A DNA stretch of 64,000 bases from NCBI GenBank assembly GCA_964017235.1, contig OZ024936.1:49217028-49281027 (forward strand). Reading direction: 5' to 3'. Both the position numbers and the translations under genes were made by a program. Below the pieces are notes generated by a model. It was not told where the DNA came from. It saw nothing but the letters and a program-made list of their open reading frames with translations, and ran no database searches. Below, piece by piece: positions 1-11,287 of the stretch (position 1 is its first letter; each line of letters begins with the position of its first letter). Origin of the DNA: Sabellastarte sp. h YS-2021. Taxonomy: Eukaryota; Annelida; Polychaeta; Sabellida; Sabellidae.

Positions 1-128
1 CAAGGATGAAAGTCTGACTCGCTTGTTGGACAGTTTCCATAGAGACAAGCCGAAAGGCAGGTGGGGAGTCCCTGCGTGGAATCTTTCATTAGTTCTCCAT
101 CAGTTGACCAAAGCTCCTTTCGAAACCC

Positions 129-791
129 ATGCGGAAGGCCTCGCTTAAACATTTGACCTTTAAGACGGTTTTCCTATTGGCTTTGGGTTCCGGCAAAAGG
201 CGGAGCGAAATCCATGCATGGTTATACCGCAACATCAGGCATCAGGAGAATTGGAGTCAGGTCTCATTATATCCCTCTCCCAGTTTTCTATCTAAGAATC
301 AACTAGCGCGGGACGGCCCAGCTGCTGTGGCACCGGTTGTCATTCCCGCGTTGGCTCCATCATTGGACAGGTCCCTCAAGGAAGACAAGTCACTTTGCCC
401 GGTCAGGGCCTTGCGTTACTATTTAGACAGGACCAAGGACTTACGCTCGGGCAAAGATCTGGTGTTTGTTTCTTTCCGGAAGAGTTTTCAGAAGGACATT
501 GTTCCGGCCACTGTTTCTTCCTGGATCAAGCAAACTGTGTTGTTGTGCTATCAGCTTTCCGATCAGGAGGCTCAAACTATACATCAAGTTCGGGCTCATG
601 ATGTGCGGGCCTTTGCCGCATCCAAAGCCTTTCAGGGCGGGGTTTCCTTGGATCAGATCCTATCAGCTTGCCATTGGAAGGCCCACAACACTTTTACACA
701 ATTCTACCTGAAGGACCTAGCCTGGGCAGATTCAGAGTTGTACCACCTAGGTCCTGTGGTAGCTGCTCAGCAGATCCACGAACATCAGTAA
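129..791 (+). CDS. Tyrosine recombinase region of DIRS copy 0 (partial)
   Basis: About 220 residues read openly and match the catalytic half of DIRS tyrosine recombinases, the enzymes that integrate the circular DNA intermediate. Visible features are the first catalytic arginine context (GKRRSEIHA), the HDVR box, the HWKAHNT segment and the following tyrosine context (FYLKDL). The same boxes occur in the - strand copy at 8212-9400. The N-terminal part lies at or before the window edge. Treated as a fossil piece of a mobile element, not a host gene. Confidence 0.85.
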   Translation: MRKASLKHLTFKTVFLLALGSGKRRSEIHAWLYRNIRHQENWSQVSLYPSPSFLSKNQLARDGPAAVAPVVIPALAPSLDRSLKEDKSLCPVRALRYYLDRTKDLRSGKDLVFVSFRKSFQKDIVPATVSSWIKQTVLLCYQLSDQEAQTIHQVRAHDVRAFAASKAFQGGVSLDQILSACHWKAHNTFTQFYLKDLAWADSELYHLGPVVAAQQIHEHQ

Positions 792-1190
792 TAGTCTTAT
801 TACTGACTGTATATAGTGTACACATGTTTTTTGGGTTTAGTGTATATATATATAAAAAAAAAAAAAAAAAAAAAACCTCCACTATCCTTTGCTACTGGAT
901 TGCCATGATCCAAGTGGATCCAGGAGCTTCTCAAGGATGGTGTTTCTTTGCTCCTGTTCTTCTTCCTCATTCATGAATTTGTTAGTTCATGCCCTCATTA
1001 GTCTTCCTGCACCTTCGGCTCGAATTGGTGCACAGGCTGTTTCCGCTTAGGAAAAATCAGGGGGGGGGGAAGGGTGTTTTGGTCCTTAGAGGTTGGTTTA
1101 TTTAACCAGTACCGGACACACCCGTTATACTATTGTCTATATGGGTTCCCCTTGTTTGGCTACCCCCCCATCCAATGGGTAGTCATTCTG

Positions 1191-1285
1191 CATCTGTCCA
1201 CTAGGTAAGTTGTATTAACGCAATAAAATAGAAAATTTAATAGTAAATTAAATTTTTATAAGTTAATACCTTACCTAGTGGACAG
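1191..1285. repeat. Internal complementary region of DIRS copy 0
   Basis: The second half, ending in CCTTACCTAGTGGACAG, is the reverse complement of the right tip at about 1498-1559. The first half (CTGTCCACTAGGTAAG, then ACGCAATAAAAT) would pair with the left tip outside the window. Joining the two outer tips in inverted form is the signature design of DIRS1-type elements, where it serves as template for restoring the ends of the circular intermediate. Confidence 0.8.
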
Positions 1286-1559
1286 GGGGAGTCCCACCCT
1301 ACCTTCCCCGCTATCATAACCAACAAGGGGTCATAAGGTAGACAACAAAAAGAGGAAGAACGCATGCGCAGTATACCGGCAGGTAGGCTGTACAGCCACC
1401 TGGCGAGTGAACAGGACACTACCGGTCCCGGCCAGAGCCCAGCTCAGGACGTTTTTTTCTAACGTTTGGCGTGACCGGCAGAGCGCCGGACAAATGCATC
1501 TGTCCACTAGGTAAGGTATTAACTTATAAAAATTTAATTTACTATTAAATTTTCTATTT

Positions 1560-2803
1560 GTTGGCTTTCTAGAACAAAGGGAATTATAGGTAGAGATCTC
1601 AAATTCGCAGGATATGTTCATCATTACAAAATCTTGACTGGGAATATTTTTGGCCTCATTTTGAAAAACAAGATGGCCGCCATGGGCGTTTCTTTTCCAG
1701 TATATCTCCCTTATTATTGGTCCTAGAGGTTAAGAATGTCAAACCAACATACAGGAAATCATGGGCTGCGAATCTTCTGGTGTGGTCGGATTTGACCTTG
1801 GGCCGCCCCTTCAAGGTCAAACGAGGATAGGCAAACTTAAAAGTGCTTATAACTCGCTTATTATTGGTCCTAGATGTTTGGGATGGTAAACCAACTTATA
1901 GGAAATCATGGGCTGTGAGTCTTCTGATAGGGTCAGATTTGACCTTGGATCCCTTCTTCAAGGTCAAATGAGGATAGCCAAACTTAAAAGTGCTTATAAC
2001 TCGCTTAATATTGGTCCTAGAGGTTTGGGATGGTAAACCAACATATAGGAAATCATTGCCTGGGAATCTTGTGGTGTAGTCGGATTTGACCTTGGGCCCC
2101 TCCTTCAAGGTTAAACGAGGATAGGCAAACTTAAAAGTGTTATAACTCGCTTATTATTGGTCCTAGAGGTTTGGGATGGTAAACCAACCTGTAGTAAATC
2201 ATGGGCTGGGAATCTTGTGGTGTGGTCCGATTTGACCTTGGGCCTCTTGTTCAAGGTCAAACGAGGATAGCCAAACTTAAAAGTGCTCATAACTCGCTTA
2301 TTATTGGTCCTAGAGGTTTGGGATGGTAAACCAACCTATAGGAAATCACAGACTGGGAATCTTCTGGTGTGTTCGGATTTGACCTTGGGCCGCCCCTTCA
2401 AGGTCAAACAAGGATAGCCAAACTTAAAAATGCTTATAACTCGCTTATTATTGGTCCTACAGGTTTGCAATATGAAAACAACTTATAGGAAATCATGGGC
2501 TGCGAATCTTTTGATGTGGTCAGATTTGACCTTGGGCCCCTCCTTCAAGGTCAAACGAGGATAGCCAAACTTAAAAGTGCTTATAACTTGCTTATTATTG
2601 GTCCTAGAGGTTTGCAATGTGAAACCAACCTATAGGAAGTCATGGGCTGCGAATCCTCTGTTGTGGTCAGATTTGACCTTGGGCCCCTGCTTCAAGGTCA
2701 AATGAGGGTAGCCAAACTTTAAAGTGCTTTCAACTTGCTTATTATTGAAAAATGCTGTTTATCTTCTAAACTATGTTAGTTGGCCTTTTCCGGTGGATAC
2801 ATC
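1560..2803 (+). mobile_element. Tandem-repeat-bearing element D, copy 1 (interrupted by DIRS copy 0)
   Basis: The left part (1561-1710) matches, in reverse, 52380-52540 of the copy at 51889-52778, including the phrases TTTTTGGCCTCATTTTG and AACAAGATGGCCGCCA. It is followed by seven units of a 147-bp tandem repeat and ends at GGTGGATACA (2792-2801), the inverted partner of the GTATCCACC end of the other copy. The 5' part is cut off by the DIRS insertion ending near 1559. No coding capacity is seen. It resembles the non-autonomous HINE/pearl class known from bivalves, which carry core tandem repeats; that assignment is inference. Confidence 0.7.
1711..2750 (+). repeat. 147-bp tandem repeat array, about 7 units
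   Basis: The phrase TTATTATTGGTCCTAG recurs near 1711, 1857, 2004, 2150, 2298, 2444, 2591 and 2738, giving a period of about 147 bp. Each unit also holds GATTTGACCTTGG, TTCAAGGTCAAACGAGGATA and AACTTAAAAGTGCTTATAAC. Units differ by scattered substitutions, so the array is not freshly amplified. Three related units occur in the opposite orientation at 51960-52380. Confidence 0.9.
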
Positions 2804-4289
2804 TTGCATCTGGACACAGGTGCGTCTTTGGTCTAGTCTGAATTTACAACAAATTGTTTTATGCTGAAAAACTCTTTTAATGTATATTATCAAGGGTATA
2901 TTAATATGGTAATTCTGGCTTATGTATATTACATTTAGTACTACATATTACCATACCACACCACTGAATGGATATAAGCAGGAAAAACGGTTAAGGATAT
3001 TTTTGTACATATATAGAACCCCATTGGCATGTCATTGTAAAATATTACTTATAATTTTTTAGCAGCATTGAATGTGATGGCTTCATTGTACTCGTTTGTA
3101 CAGTTTTGTATATAAGTACTAGAGTGTTTTAATAACTTTTTAAAGATAGTAAAAATTATTATTAATTTGAGAGACAGTGAGAGTTTATAGAAATTTAAAA
3201 TATCACATAATAAATGCATTGTAATATTGATTGAAGATGCCAGATTTGTTACTTTACAAGTTTATAGTAAGACTGAAAGAATTAACTGTACTAACCGAAT
3301 ATTAGCTTGCCCAAGTACTAGCTAGCACCGATATTGTTGATCTGTATAACTGTTTTCTTTTATATATATATATATATATATATCGCTTCATATTGGGTTT
3401 TACATAATCCATAAAATTCTAAATATTTGGAGTCACAACTGAACATTTTACCAATTCTAAGCATTTTGTGAAATTTCTGGATTTCTACCACCGTAAGTTC
3501 TTCCTTATTGTTTGCCATATTTACATCAGGGCCACACACGCATCGGACATTTTCAGGATTTTCTCTCTCTCCAAAGATACCGTATGTTGGAAACAGTTAA
3601 CTGGTTAGGCATCGGTTGATGTAAATAGCTACAACCAAATCATGTTAACCATTTCAGTCTTACTTTATAATAGTGTCTGTCCTTTGACCAGAGCATGGTG
3701 AATTCTTGCTTGCAGTAAACTCCTGCAACTAACAAGAGCAAAACTAATTAAAAATTATTCTAAGACTGCAATGAGCTGTAAACTTTGCACCTAAGCACTG
3801 CTTTGCCACTACCACACTCTTTGAAAAGATCCTTTTAAACAAAAGCTACAATTTACATTATTTTAGTGTAAGAATTTGCAGTAAATGGCTCAAGTTAGGT
3901 TTATTTTATATGAAATTATGAATAATTGCTTAACTACTGATATCTACTTCTGGCTTTTAATTTAGGTCATGCGGCCACTGAAGGCCAGCTAGTGCAAAGC
4001 AAGCAGGGATGATTCTTTTTTTTTTTACAAATAGAATTTTTAATACTTGAGCATTCTTTTTGCCACCACTATTGTCTTTAAAGAGGTATCTTTTAGCATA
4101 AGCTAAAATTTGCAGTATTTTGTTGTTAACCTTGCGGAAAATAACTCATTTTAGATACAATTTATCTGAATAATTACTGATCTTATGATATCAAGTAAAG
4201 AAGTGTTAAGTTTTAAAGTATTTTATATTCCTAATTCTGTTCCAAGGCTTACAAAGGCTTTCAGTTGCCTTTCTTGCCTTTTCAATACT

Positions 4290-4385
4290 GCAGGTTCTTG
4301 GTGGCCAACTAGGTTATCAGGTTTAGCATCTAATCACAGGCAGTTTGACTCCCACAGGCACTTAGGGCACTTAGTCTATTGAACT
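4290..4385 (+). repeat. tRNA-derived SINE relic
   Basis: TTGGTGGCCAACTAGGTTA followed by AGCATCTAATCACAGGCAG closely resembles the head of the SINE at 58395-58552 (GATGGCCTTGGTTAGCA, then GCATCTAATCATAGG). The copy is short and diverged. Confidence 0.45.
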
Positions 4386-4929
4386 GGATGTAGAACCCTT
4401 TCTGTGATTTTGACTTAATTCTGTACTCCTCATAGTGTGTTATAAGCAACAAAAATAGCTTTTGTTATAAACTACAATGACAGTTTCGCCCAAATTGAAC
4501 TGAACTAAAGGTGGCATGAAATTATTTTAATAAAGACTGTAACAAGTGGTGAAAATCAACCCCGTTAGTCAAGCCACCCAAACTTGTCTCGCAATTCGGT
4601 ATTCACATGGTTTAGCATGCACACTTTTTTTTCCTTGACATAATTAAACACAATGGTTTTTTCTGGAAATGATGTCTTCATTAAAATAGTTGTTAAAAGC
4701 ATCAAAAACTTTCCAATATACAAAGAATTCTGATGTTTTGATGTGTTTTCATACGAAAAAAAATATGTGACCAAGTAGGTGACAAACTACACTGTAGTGG
4801 TTAATGTCTATCAAATGGACTAGAAAATGCTCGAGATCACAGCCTTATTTTGATATATGAATACATTTTCCCCCAAAAAGCAGACAGTATCTTTAAATCC
4901 ATCAAGGGTTTCAACAAGTGTGTAAAATA

Positions 4930-5030
4930 ACTGAGGTCTTGGATTTGAATTTGACCCTCCAACCTCAAGTGGAAAAGTGGATAGTTGCATGTTGAACAGG
5001 ACATAAAACTCAAACTTTAAACTTTGTTCA
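4930..5030 (+). repeat. SINE relic
   Basis: The text around CCTCAAGTGGAAAAGTGG and GGACATAAAACTCAAAC parallels the body and tail of the SINEs at 22089-22316 and 58395-58552 (CCTCAAGTGGGAAAGCTGG; ATAAAACCCCAA). It is diverged, and its boundaries are uncertain. Confidence 0.45.
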
Positions 5031-6194
5031 TTCCTTTTCACTGCTGCAGTGGGGTTCAGGATACACTGGTCACTTTCATGGAACGTACTGGTCAAGGTTT
5101 GTCCCAAGTCCTAGAACGGGCATTTCAAAATGCAGCAGAGCCCACTGTCCATAGAGAGAGGTTACCAAGGTAGTGATCATGTGATCAGAAGTATTATGTG
5201 TACTTGATTCTGGTGTATTTATGTTTCCTTTTCTATTCAGTTTGTCTGTTTCTGTATGGTTAAAGTATGGCCTGTGGAGCAATATTTAAAATACTATTGT
5301 ATTGCTGCACTTGAATTTAAGTTAGAAAGGTGTATTTTATTTATTCATATGATACATGGTCAAAGTACACAGTATAATGACAATATTATTGCATCCACTG
5401 TATGCATTGGATTATGCTTTCATTGTTAGACCTACAGCAGACCCATGTGCAAACTTTTAAGAAATTTTCTCATTATCACTCCGTTTGCAAAGGTTTCAAA
5501 TTAGTCTCATGAAATTTACTTAGTATATTCTTATTTAAAAAGCTTAAAACATATTTTAGACTCATTTTGAAAACGAAGATAGCCTTCCAGACTGTTTCTT
5601 TGAAAATAATCCAGCTTTTTGTATTGACCAACTGTGGCTGTAGAACATTAAATGTCTTTTAGTCTGAAACATTTAAAAGTAGGCAAAGAGAGAAAGTTAG
5701 TGTCCAGAGAAATTCCAATGATTACAATGCTTGAAATGTTTAGATGAAAAATTGAACGAGACAACTCCTGGTTGAACACTTGTGTAAACTGCCTAGTTCA
5801 GGTATATAATCTCCATCACCCGGATGCAGTTCAAACCCATGCCCTACCATTCCTAAATACAGTACTCTAATCAAAAGAGACCACACATGCATGTAGCAGA
5901 ACGTCTTTTTCCCAGCTATGCTAATAAGATATGATTAAAGTCAGATAATAGAAGGGCTGAAAAAGGAAGAGATATTTTAGTTTAAAACAATGAAAGGAAG
6001 TAATACTCCCAAAGTATTATAACAAGTTGGGAGAGTGGACCTGAGATGATAAAACCCAATTTTCATCTGATAGAAGGTTAGAAAATAGAGGTTCTATAAT
6101 TGAAATTAAACAGGACCAGAAAATATATTCTTTATTTGTTTCTTTGACAAAAATTGATCAGTGTCTGAACATGTTTGTTTTGTTTTTATTTAAT

Positions 6195-6540
6195 TGGGAA
6201 GATTGCATGTAACCAAACCGCCTATTAGATTGATGTGTCCAATGTCTGTTTGTATCTCCGTCTGTCTGTCCTTCAGCATTGTGGTTTCCGGACTCTAACT
6301 TGAACATGCTTCCTCCAATCGATTTGAAACTTAATATGGTGGTCGGGCACCACCTAGGCTGGGTTGCTTTTGAAATTAATGCCGTTTGGGAAACATGATG
6401 GCCACCATGGCGCTTTCTTGAAATTCCATTTCCGGACTCTAACTCGAAGGTGCTTCTGCCGATCAATTTGTAACGTAACAGGGTGGTAGGGCGTCGCCTA
6501 GGCTAGGTTGCTTTTGAATTTTGGTGCCACTCCAGGACCA
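6195..6540 (-). mobile_element. Element G, second copy (hairpin-end element, - orientation)
   Basis: The text at 6210-6245 (AACCAAACCGCCTATTAGA, TTGATGTGTCC) is the reverse complement of the right end of the element at 58893-59999 (GGACACATCAATCTAATAGG). It is followed by two diverged tandem units containing TTTCCGGACTCTAACT, the reverse complement of AGTTAGAGTCCGGAAA found in every unit of that element. The far end was not found. Confidence 0.65.
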
Positions 6541-7435
6541 GCATCACAGCTATCATGTTGCATACATCTGGCATACATCTGTCCTGTAGGCATGGCAAGT
6601 ACTAGTAATTGTGTTACCATCCCTGATACTGATTGCACAACCTGCCTGCTGGGGTCTACAACCCCAGTTTCTTGTTTATGGAATTTTTACCCCACAGCCC
6701 TTAAGGGCTGTCTGGGTATTGTTATCACCCATGGTGTCCGGATGGGTGGGCGGCAGGAAAAAGTTGTCCGGGCTGTATCTCAGAAACCATAAGGTGTAAG
6801 AAGTTAAAACTAATAGTAGGGACATTGGTTAGGGGTTGTAGGTGTGCAGCTTCATGTTATGACCTTGATTTGACCTTTGACCTTATCATATTGACCATGA
6901 GTTTTAAAATCTTGTCTGGGCTATTTCTGATTAATTACTGATTAATGCTGTCATCTTACTATTCAATTGTTTTGTTTTACTAAATTAAATAAATATCTTT
7001 ACATACATTTTCTTTCTCTTAGAGGTTGTTTTCTCTACTTAAAACATTATTTGGAGCTTTATATAAGTGACACTGCACTGAAAATATCCTGATCTTTCTA
7101 CTGTTTCACTACGTCTGTATCTCATGGTGTTGAAAACTATTTCCCCAGGCTGTGGGGTACAGGCATCTCTGATGCTATTTTTATTTTTATGTATTATCTT
7201 TACAGCTTTGCTTCTGTGACACTGTAAGTTGGTGTATATATTCTGTTTTAAGTTTTGTTTTCTTTGTTAGATTTCATTTTTGTTGGTGCTTTACAAAATG
7301 TGAATGTACTGTTAATTTTTTAAGTCAATCCATTCTCACAGTAGGTGTGTATTTAGTAAAAATAAACCTCTCACTGAAACTGCAAGGAATTCTGGGAATT
7401 ATCCAAACACTACTTATTAAAATTGGCATATTAAT
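6541..7435. other. Non-coding stretch
   Basis: No gene is seen. Around 6640-6800 there are short self-complementary phrases (CTGGGGTCTACAACCCCAG) of the kind found at mobile-element ends. A run of TGACCTTGATTTGACC text lies near 6862. No family was assigned. Confidence 0.35.
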
Positions 7436-7631
7436 TTGGAAATTTTAATTACTTAAATGTAGCTTTTATAAGCTACAAGCTTACCATGTGGGACTTAATG
7501 CTGTTCTCGGGTTGCCACACCCGGGGCCAACGTCTTAGAAAAAAAGACAGTTCTTGTTAGCCACCGGATATACTGGTAGTTGTCGTCACGTGATAACTTC
7601 TGACCAATCGTCCTACTTTCTCGTTGAAATT
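7436..7631 (-). repeat. 3' terminal inverted repeat of DIRS copy A
   Basis: The tract from CTTACCATGTGGGACTTAAT through CTACTTTCTCGTTG is the exact inverse of the tract at about 13668-13816. The outermost 45 bp (AATTACTTAAATGTAGC and on) differ from the 5' tip and are instead matched in inverted form by the internal complementary region. Confidence 0.9.
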
Positions 7632-7683
7632 TTTTAAACCTACCCCTCAGTTGTAAACAGCGGGGAGGCAGGGTGGGACTCTC

Positions 7684-7783
7684 CTAAGTCCCACATGGTA
7701 AGCTTGTAGCTTATAAAAGCTACATTTAAGTAATTAAAATTTCCAATTTTATTACGCTACAATAGCTTACCATCTGGGACTTA
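7684..7783. repeat. Internal complementary region of DIRS copy A
   Basis: The left half (TAAGTCCCACATGGTAAGC to AATTAAAATTTCC) is the inverse of the outer right tip at 7438-7497. The right half (ATTTTATTACGCTACAATAG) is the inverse of the other tip at 13805-13836. The join point at TTCC/AATTTT shows where the two ends meet in the circle. Confidence 0.9.
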
Positions 7784-8211
7784 ATGCTGAATTCAACCGC
7801 CCGGTGGCGGGATTACAGCTGAGACTGGAAGATATGTAATTTTTTTCTAAGATTTTGAATTAAAAGTATAGAATAGTGCCAGAAATACCAGTCTGAGTCC
7901 CATTTACAGTGCCCCGATCCCAAAAGCCGGGCCTGTAACGAGCCAAAAACCTAAGTAAATGAGAGACAGTGCTAAAACTGTCTAGATGTTTGATTGTAGG
8001 ACGGAAGTGCAGCCGTGCTCACTTCGAGGTCTAAGGGTCCCAAAGGGCCCTTCACGTGTGACTGACCAACCCAGTGGTTGGGCCTCTCATAAAAATTTTT
8101 TAAAACCTGAATATGAGATTAGTGACAACTAAATAAGTCCTTAATAGAAATTACTTGATAATTAAAGGATAAAATGACCTTACCCGTAACATCTTGAAGG
8201 TAAAGGAATAC

Positions 8212-9400
8212 CTAGATCCTGGGAATGACTCCTGAAGACTTGGTTGTAGCGGATGTGCCCCCCCCCCCCCCCCCCCCCCCCCTTTTTTCTTTCCGAGGAC
8301 AACTGGTCTGAGGGGAAGGATCTAGGACTTGTTGTGCAGCCACTACGGGTCCCAGGTACAAATTGTTGTCGGTGTCCGACCAAGTAAGGTCTTTTAGGTA
8401 AAAATTTGTAAATGTGTTGTGAGCTTTCCAGTGACAGGCTTGCATGATTTGGTCCACCGATACCCCACCGTAAAAGGCCTTAGAGGCCGCGAAGGCCCGG
8501 ATGTCATGCGCTTTGACTTGGACCAAGTCCAAGGCTTGTTGATCTGCTTGTTTGTAACAAAGTAAGATGGTTTGTTTCAACCATGAAGAGAGTGTAGCGG
8601 GTCTGATGTCTGAGGTATGTCCTTTCTTAAAGGAGATGAAAAGGAGAGAACGAGACCCTCTCAGGTCTTTAGTTCGGTCCAAATAAAACCTCAGGGCCCG
8701 CACGGGACACAGGGTCCTGTCTTCTTTAAACTGTCTATCTACAATGGTAGTCAAAGCAGGAATAGTCACTGGTGACACACTTTGAGAACCTTCTCTTGCT
8801 AGTTGGTTTTTGGCTATGAAATCAGAAGAAGGGAACAAGGCTACCTTTTCCCATTGGCCTAAATTAGCTACTTTGTTAGCGACCCAGGCATGGATTTTGC
8901 TGCGGCGCTTGCCGGAGGCCAAGGCTAGCAAGAAAGCAGTTTTGAGAGTAAGATGTTTGAGGTCTGAGTCTTTCATGGGCTCAAATGGTGCTTTGGTGAG
9001 CTCGTTAAGGACAACAGAAAGGTTCCACTTGGGTAAATTTCTGGAACTTTTAGGACGATCCCTGTGAAAACTGGAGAGTAACCTATGAAGGTCTGCATTG
9101 TGTGCAATATGTTGGGCCGTTGGGCCCAAAGTGTCAACGATTGCAGTCCTGTAACCATCAATGGTCGAGGGGCGCCTGTTTAAGTCTTGGTACAGATACA
9201 TGAAGAAATCTGAGATTTGTTTCACAGACGGAGTGGAGAAATCCACCGAATTTTCTCTGCACCATTTTTCAAATAGGGCCCACTTTGATTTGTAGATGGT
9301 CCTTGTTGATGACCGCTGAGGGGCAGCAATTCTCTCTGCCACCTCCCCAGAGAAGCCTTGTTCCTGGAGTTGCCCGCTCCTAGACACCAGGCGTGGAGGT
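8212..9400 (-). CDS. Tyrosine recombinase of DIRS copy A
   Basis: About 390 residues form the C-terminal part of a longer open frame. An N-terminal SAM-like region (STRTIYKSKWALFEKW; RPSTIDGYRTAIVDTL) is followed by the catalytic half, with the first arginine (GKRRSKIHA), the HDIR box, the HWKAHNT segment and the tyrosine context FYLKDL. It integrates the circular DNA copy of the element. Near its C terminus the coding strand has a run of glycine codons made by the homopolymer at 8258-8282. It overlaps the reverse transcriptase frame, as is usual in this family. Confidence 0.88.
8258..8282. repeat. Poly-C homopolymer of 25
   Basis: An uninterrupted run of 25 C on the + strand is followed by a T run. 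It lies at the very end of the recombinase frame, after the catalytic boxes. Such long C runs are hard to assemble, so the length may not be exact. Confidence 0.9.
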
Positions 9401-11084
9401 TCAGGTGCTGGGGGTTGTTGTGGAACACCAGCTTGTGGGACTGTTTGAGTAGGGTTGTTGACACTGGGAGTTGCAGTGGGATCTCTGTTGAGAGCTGCAC
9501 TAGGTCCCAAAACCAGGGCATCCCTGGCCAGCCTGGGGCTATTACGATGATCAGGCAATGACATTGCCTGATCTTTTGGATCACCTTGTGAAGGAGAGCC
9601 GTAGGAGGGTACGCATAGGCCGTGAGGTTGGTCCAGTTTATGTTCAGAGCATCTATGTCCCAGGCCTTTGGGTCTGGGATAGGAGACACGTATAGAGGGA
9701 GTTTGTGGTTCAGGTGAGTGGCAAATAAGTCTACATGAGGGGTGAACCACTTTTGGCAGATCTGTTTGAAGACCTGTGGGTGCAGACACAGAGACCATTC
9801 TGTTGACTGCACTTGGTTGGACCTGGAGAGCAGGTCGGCCATCACATTCAGGCACCCTGGAATGTGCCTGGCTTTCAATGTTATGTGGTAGTGATGGCAC
9901 CAGGTCATGATCTTCCACAGGAGAGCACACATCTCTGCCGAGTGTGTTCCTCCTTGTTTGTTGATGTAGGCTACCACTGTTGAGTTGTCCGTCGCAACCA
10001 ACACTGTTTGATTCTGGCACTGGTCCTTGAAGTCTCGAAGGGCCAGGGAGACCGCCTTCAATTCTAGGACATTTATGTGTAGCCTTTTTTCCCGATCCGA
10101 CCACAGACCCTTTGTAGAATTTTGGTCTAAGTGAGCGCCCCAACCTTCGTTTGAGGCATCGGTAAAGAGTTGGATACTGTGGTCTTTGGGATGAAGGTCT
10201 GCACCTTTCATCACATTGGAGGGATTTTGCCACCAATCCAGGTGGGCTGCAATGGCTTCTGTCCAGGGAAGGAGGTTGTCCAGCGACTGAGGATATCTCC
10301 AGTGCTCCTTGAGGTGAAACTGAAAGGGCCTCATGTGAAGGCGTCCCTCCGGGACCATTTTCTCCGTTGAGGCTAGCAACCCAATTAGAGACATCAAACA
10401 TCTTGCAGTCAAAACACGTTTTGACTTGAGTCGTAGGATCAAATCCTGAAGTTTGAGCCATCTCTCTTGAGTGGGTTTTACAAGGGCTGAATCTAGGTGG
10501 TATTCGTAGCCCACGAACGAAAACACCTGAGTAGGTTTCAGTTCTGATTTTTCCTGATTTATTATCCACCCCAAGGACTGAGTTAGGTCTACCACTGCCT
10601 GAGTGTTCACTTGGGCTTCCTCCTGAGACTGGGACCTGATCAGCCAGTCGTCCAGGTATTGGTGAATTCTGAGTCCTCTTGAGAGGGCCATTAGTTTCAC
10701 TTCCTTTACGATCATTGTAAAGACCTGGGGGGCTGTGGCTAGCCCGAACGGGAGGGAGGTGAACTGGAACACCTGAGCCTTGTAGCAAAACCTTAGGTAT
10801 TTCCTTGAGTTTGGGTGGATGGGGATGTGCAGGTAAGCGTCCGACAGATCTATCGACGATACCCACTCCCCTGGAATCAGGGAGGTCCTGATGGACTCTG
10901 GAGTTTCCATTTTGAACTTTTCTACGTGTAGAAAAGTGTTGAGCCCGCTTAAGTCTATGACTGGCCTCCACCTTTGGTGAGGCTTGGGTACTAGGAACAG
11001 GCGACTGTAAAACCCGAGAGATTTTACATTGTCTACCCTTTCGATAGCGTTCTTTGACAGGAGAGACTGGATACAAGTAGCCAA
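9222..11084 (-). CDS. Reverse transcriptase / RNase H of DIRS copy A
   Basis: About 620 residues read openly. Reverse transcriptase motifs come first: RWRPVIDLSGLN, WVSSIDLSDAYLHIPIHP, the LPFGLATAPQVF segment and the active-site YLDDW. The DIRS-type RNase H region follows (LFTDASNEGWGAHL, NVLELKAVSLAL, VATDNSTVVAYI), then a C-terminal region with HIPGCLNVMADLLSR and APGWPGMPWFWDL. It copies element RNA into DNA. This arrangement and these motifs are typical of DIRS1-type elements and differ from LTR elements by lacking an integrase. Confidence 0.93.
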   Translation of the reverse strand: MATCIQSLLSKNAIERVDNVKSLGFYSRLFLVPKPHQRWRPVIDLSGLNTFLHVEKFKMETPESIRTSLIPGEWVSSIDLSDAYLHIPIHPNSRKYLRFCYKAQVFQFTSLPFGLATAPQVFTMIVKEVKLMALSRGLRIHQYLDDWLIRSQSQEEAQVNTQAVVDLTQSLGWIINQEKSELKPTQVFSFVGYEYHLDSALVKPTQERWLKLQDLILRLKSKRVLTARCLMSLIGLLASTEKMVPEGRLHMRPFQFHLKEHWRYPQSLDNLLPWTEAIAAHLDWWQNPSNVMKGADLHPKDHSIQLFTDASNEGWGAHLDQNSTKGLWSDREKRLHINVLELKAVSLALRDFKDQCQNQTVLVATDNSTVVAYINKQGGTHSAEMCALLWKIMTWCHHYHITLKARHIPGCLNVMADLLSRSNQVQSTEWSLCLHPQVFKQICQKWFTPHVDLFATHLNHKLPLYVSPIPDPKAWDIDALNINWTNLTAYAYPPTALLHKVIQKIRQCHCLIIVIAPGWPGMPWFWDLVQLSTEIPLQLPVSTTLLKQSHKLVFHNNPQHLNLHAWCLGAGNSRNKASLGRWQRELLPLSGHQQGPSTNQSGPYLKNGAEKIRWISPLRL

Positions 11085-11287
11085 GGCTTGGTCTTTTTGT
11101 TGGGCCTTGTACTTGTACTGACAGAATCAGAGGAAATCTGATCAAGTTTGGCTTTGAACGGAATGGCAGAACGTAGCCATTGGTGATAATGTTTAACATG
11201 TTTTGAGAACATTTGTTTGTGAGCCAGTCTCTCCTGAAAGAACGGAGGCGACCTCCTACTGGTGGACTGAGTGAGGCTTTGGAGGAG

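Larger units (their letters stand above)
1..1559 (+). mobile_element. DIRS-type tyrosine-recombinase retrotransposon, 3' part (copy 0)
   Basis: This is the right-hand part of a DIRS-like element that begins before the window. A tyrosine recombinase region is followed by a poly-A stretch (about 856-875). Next comes an internal complementary region at about 1191-1285, which joins the inverted forms of the two outer tips, and then the right terminal repeat ending near 1559. The tip text (TTAACTTATAAAAATTTAAT) matches those of the two + strand DIRS copies further right. The element sits inside a tandem-repeat element that resumes at 1560. Only the right end is visible, so completeness cannot be judged; the recombinase reading frame is still long, which suggests modest age. 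Confidence 0.85.
2804..6190. other. Non-coding stretch with repeat relics
   Basis: No exon or long open frame is convincing here. A (TA)n microsatellite lies at about 3360-3382. SINE-like relics are listed separately at 4290-4385 and 4930-5030. The stretch could be part of an intron of the MFF gene to the right, but no exon was recognised. Confidence 0.5.

Noticed and set aside
4565-5282. - strand open frames of 68-95 codons near 4565-5282
   Set aside because: No family resemblance, no splice context, and one overlaps a SINE relic.
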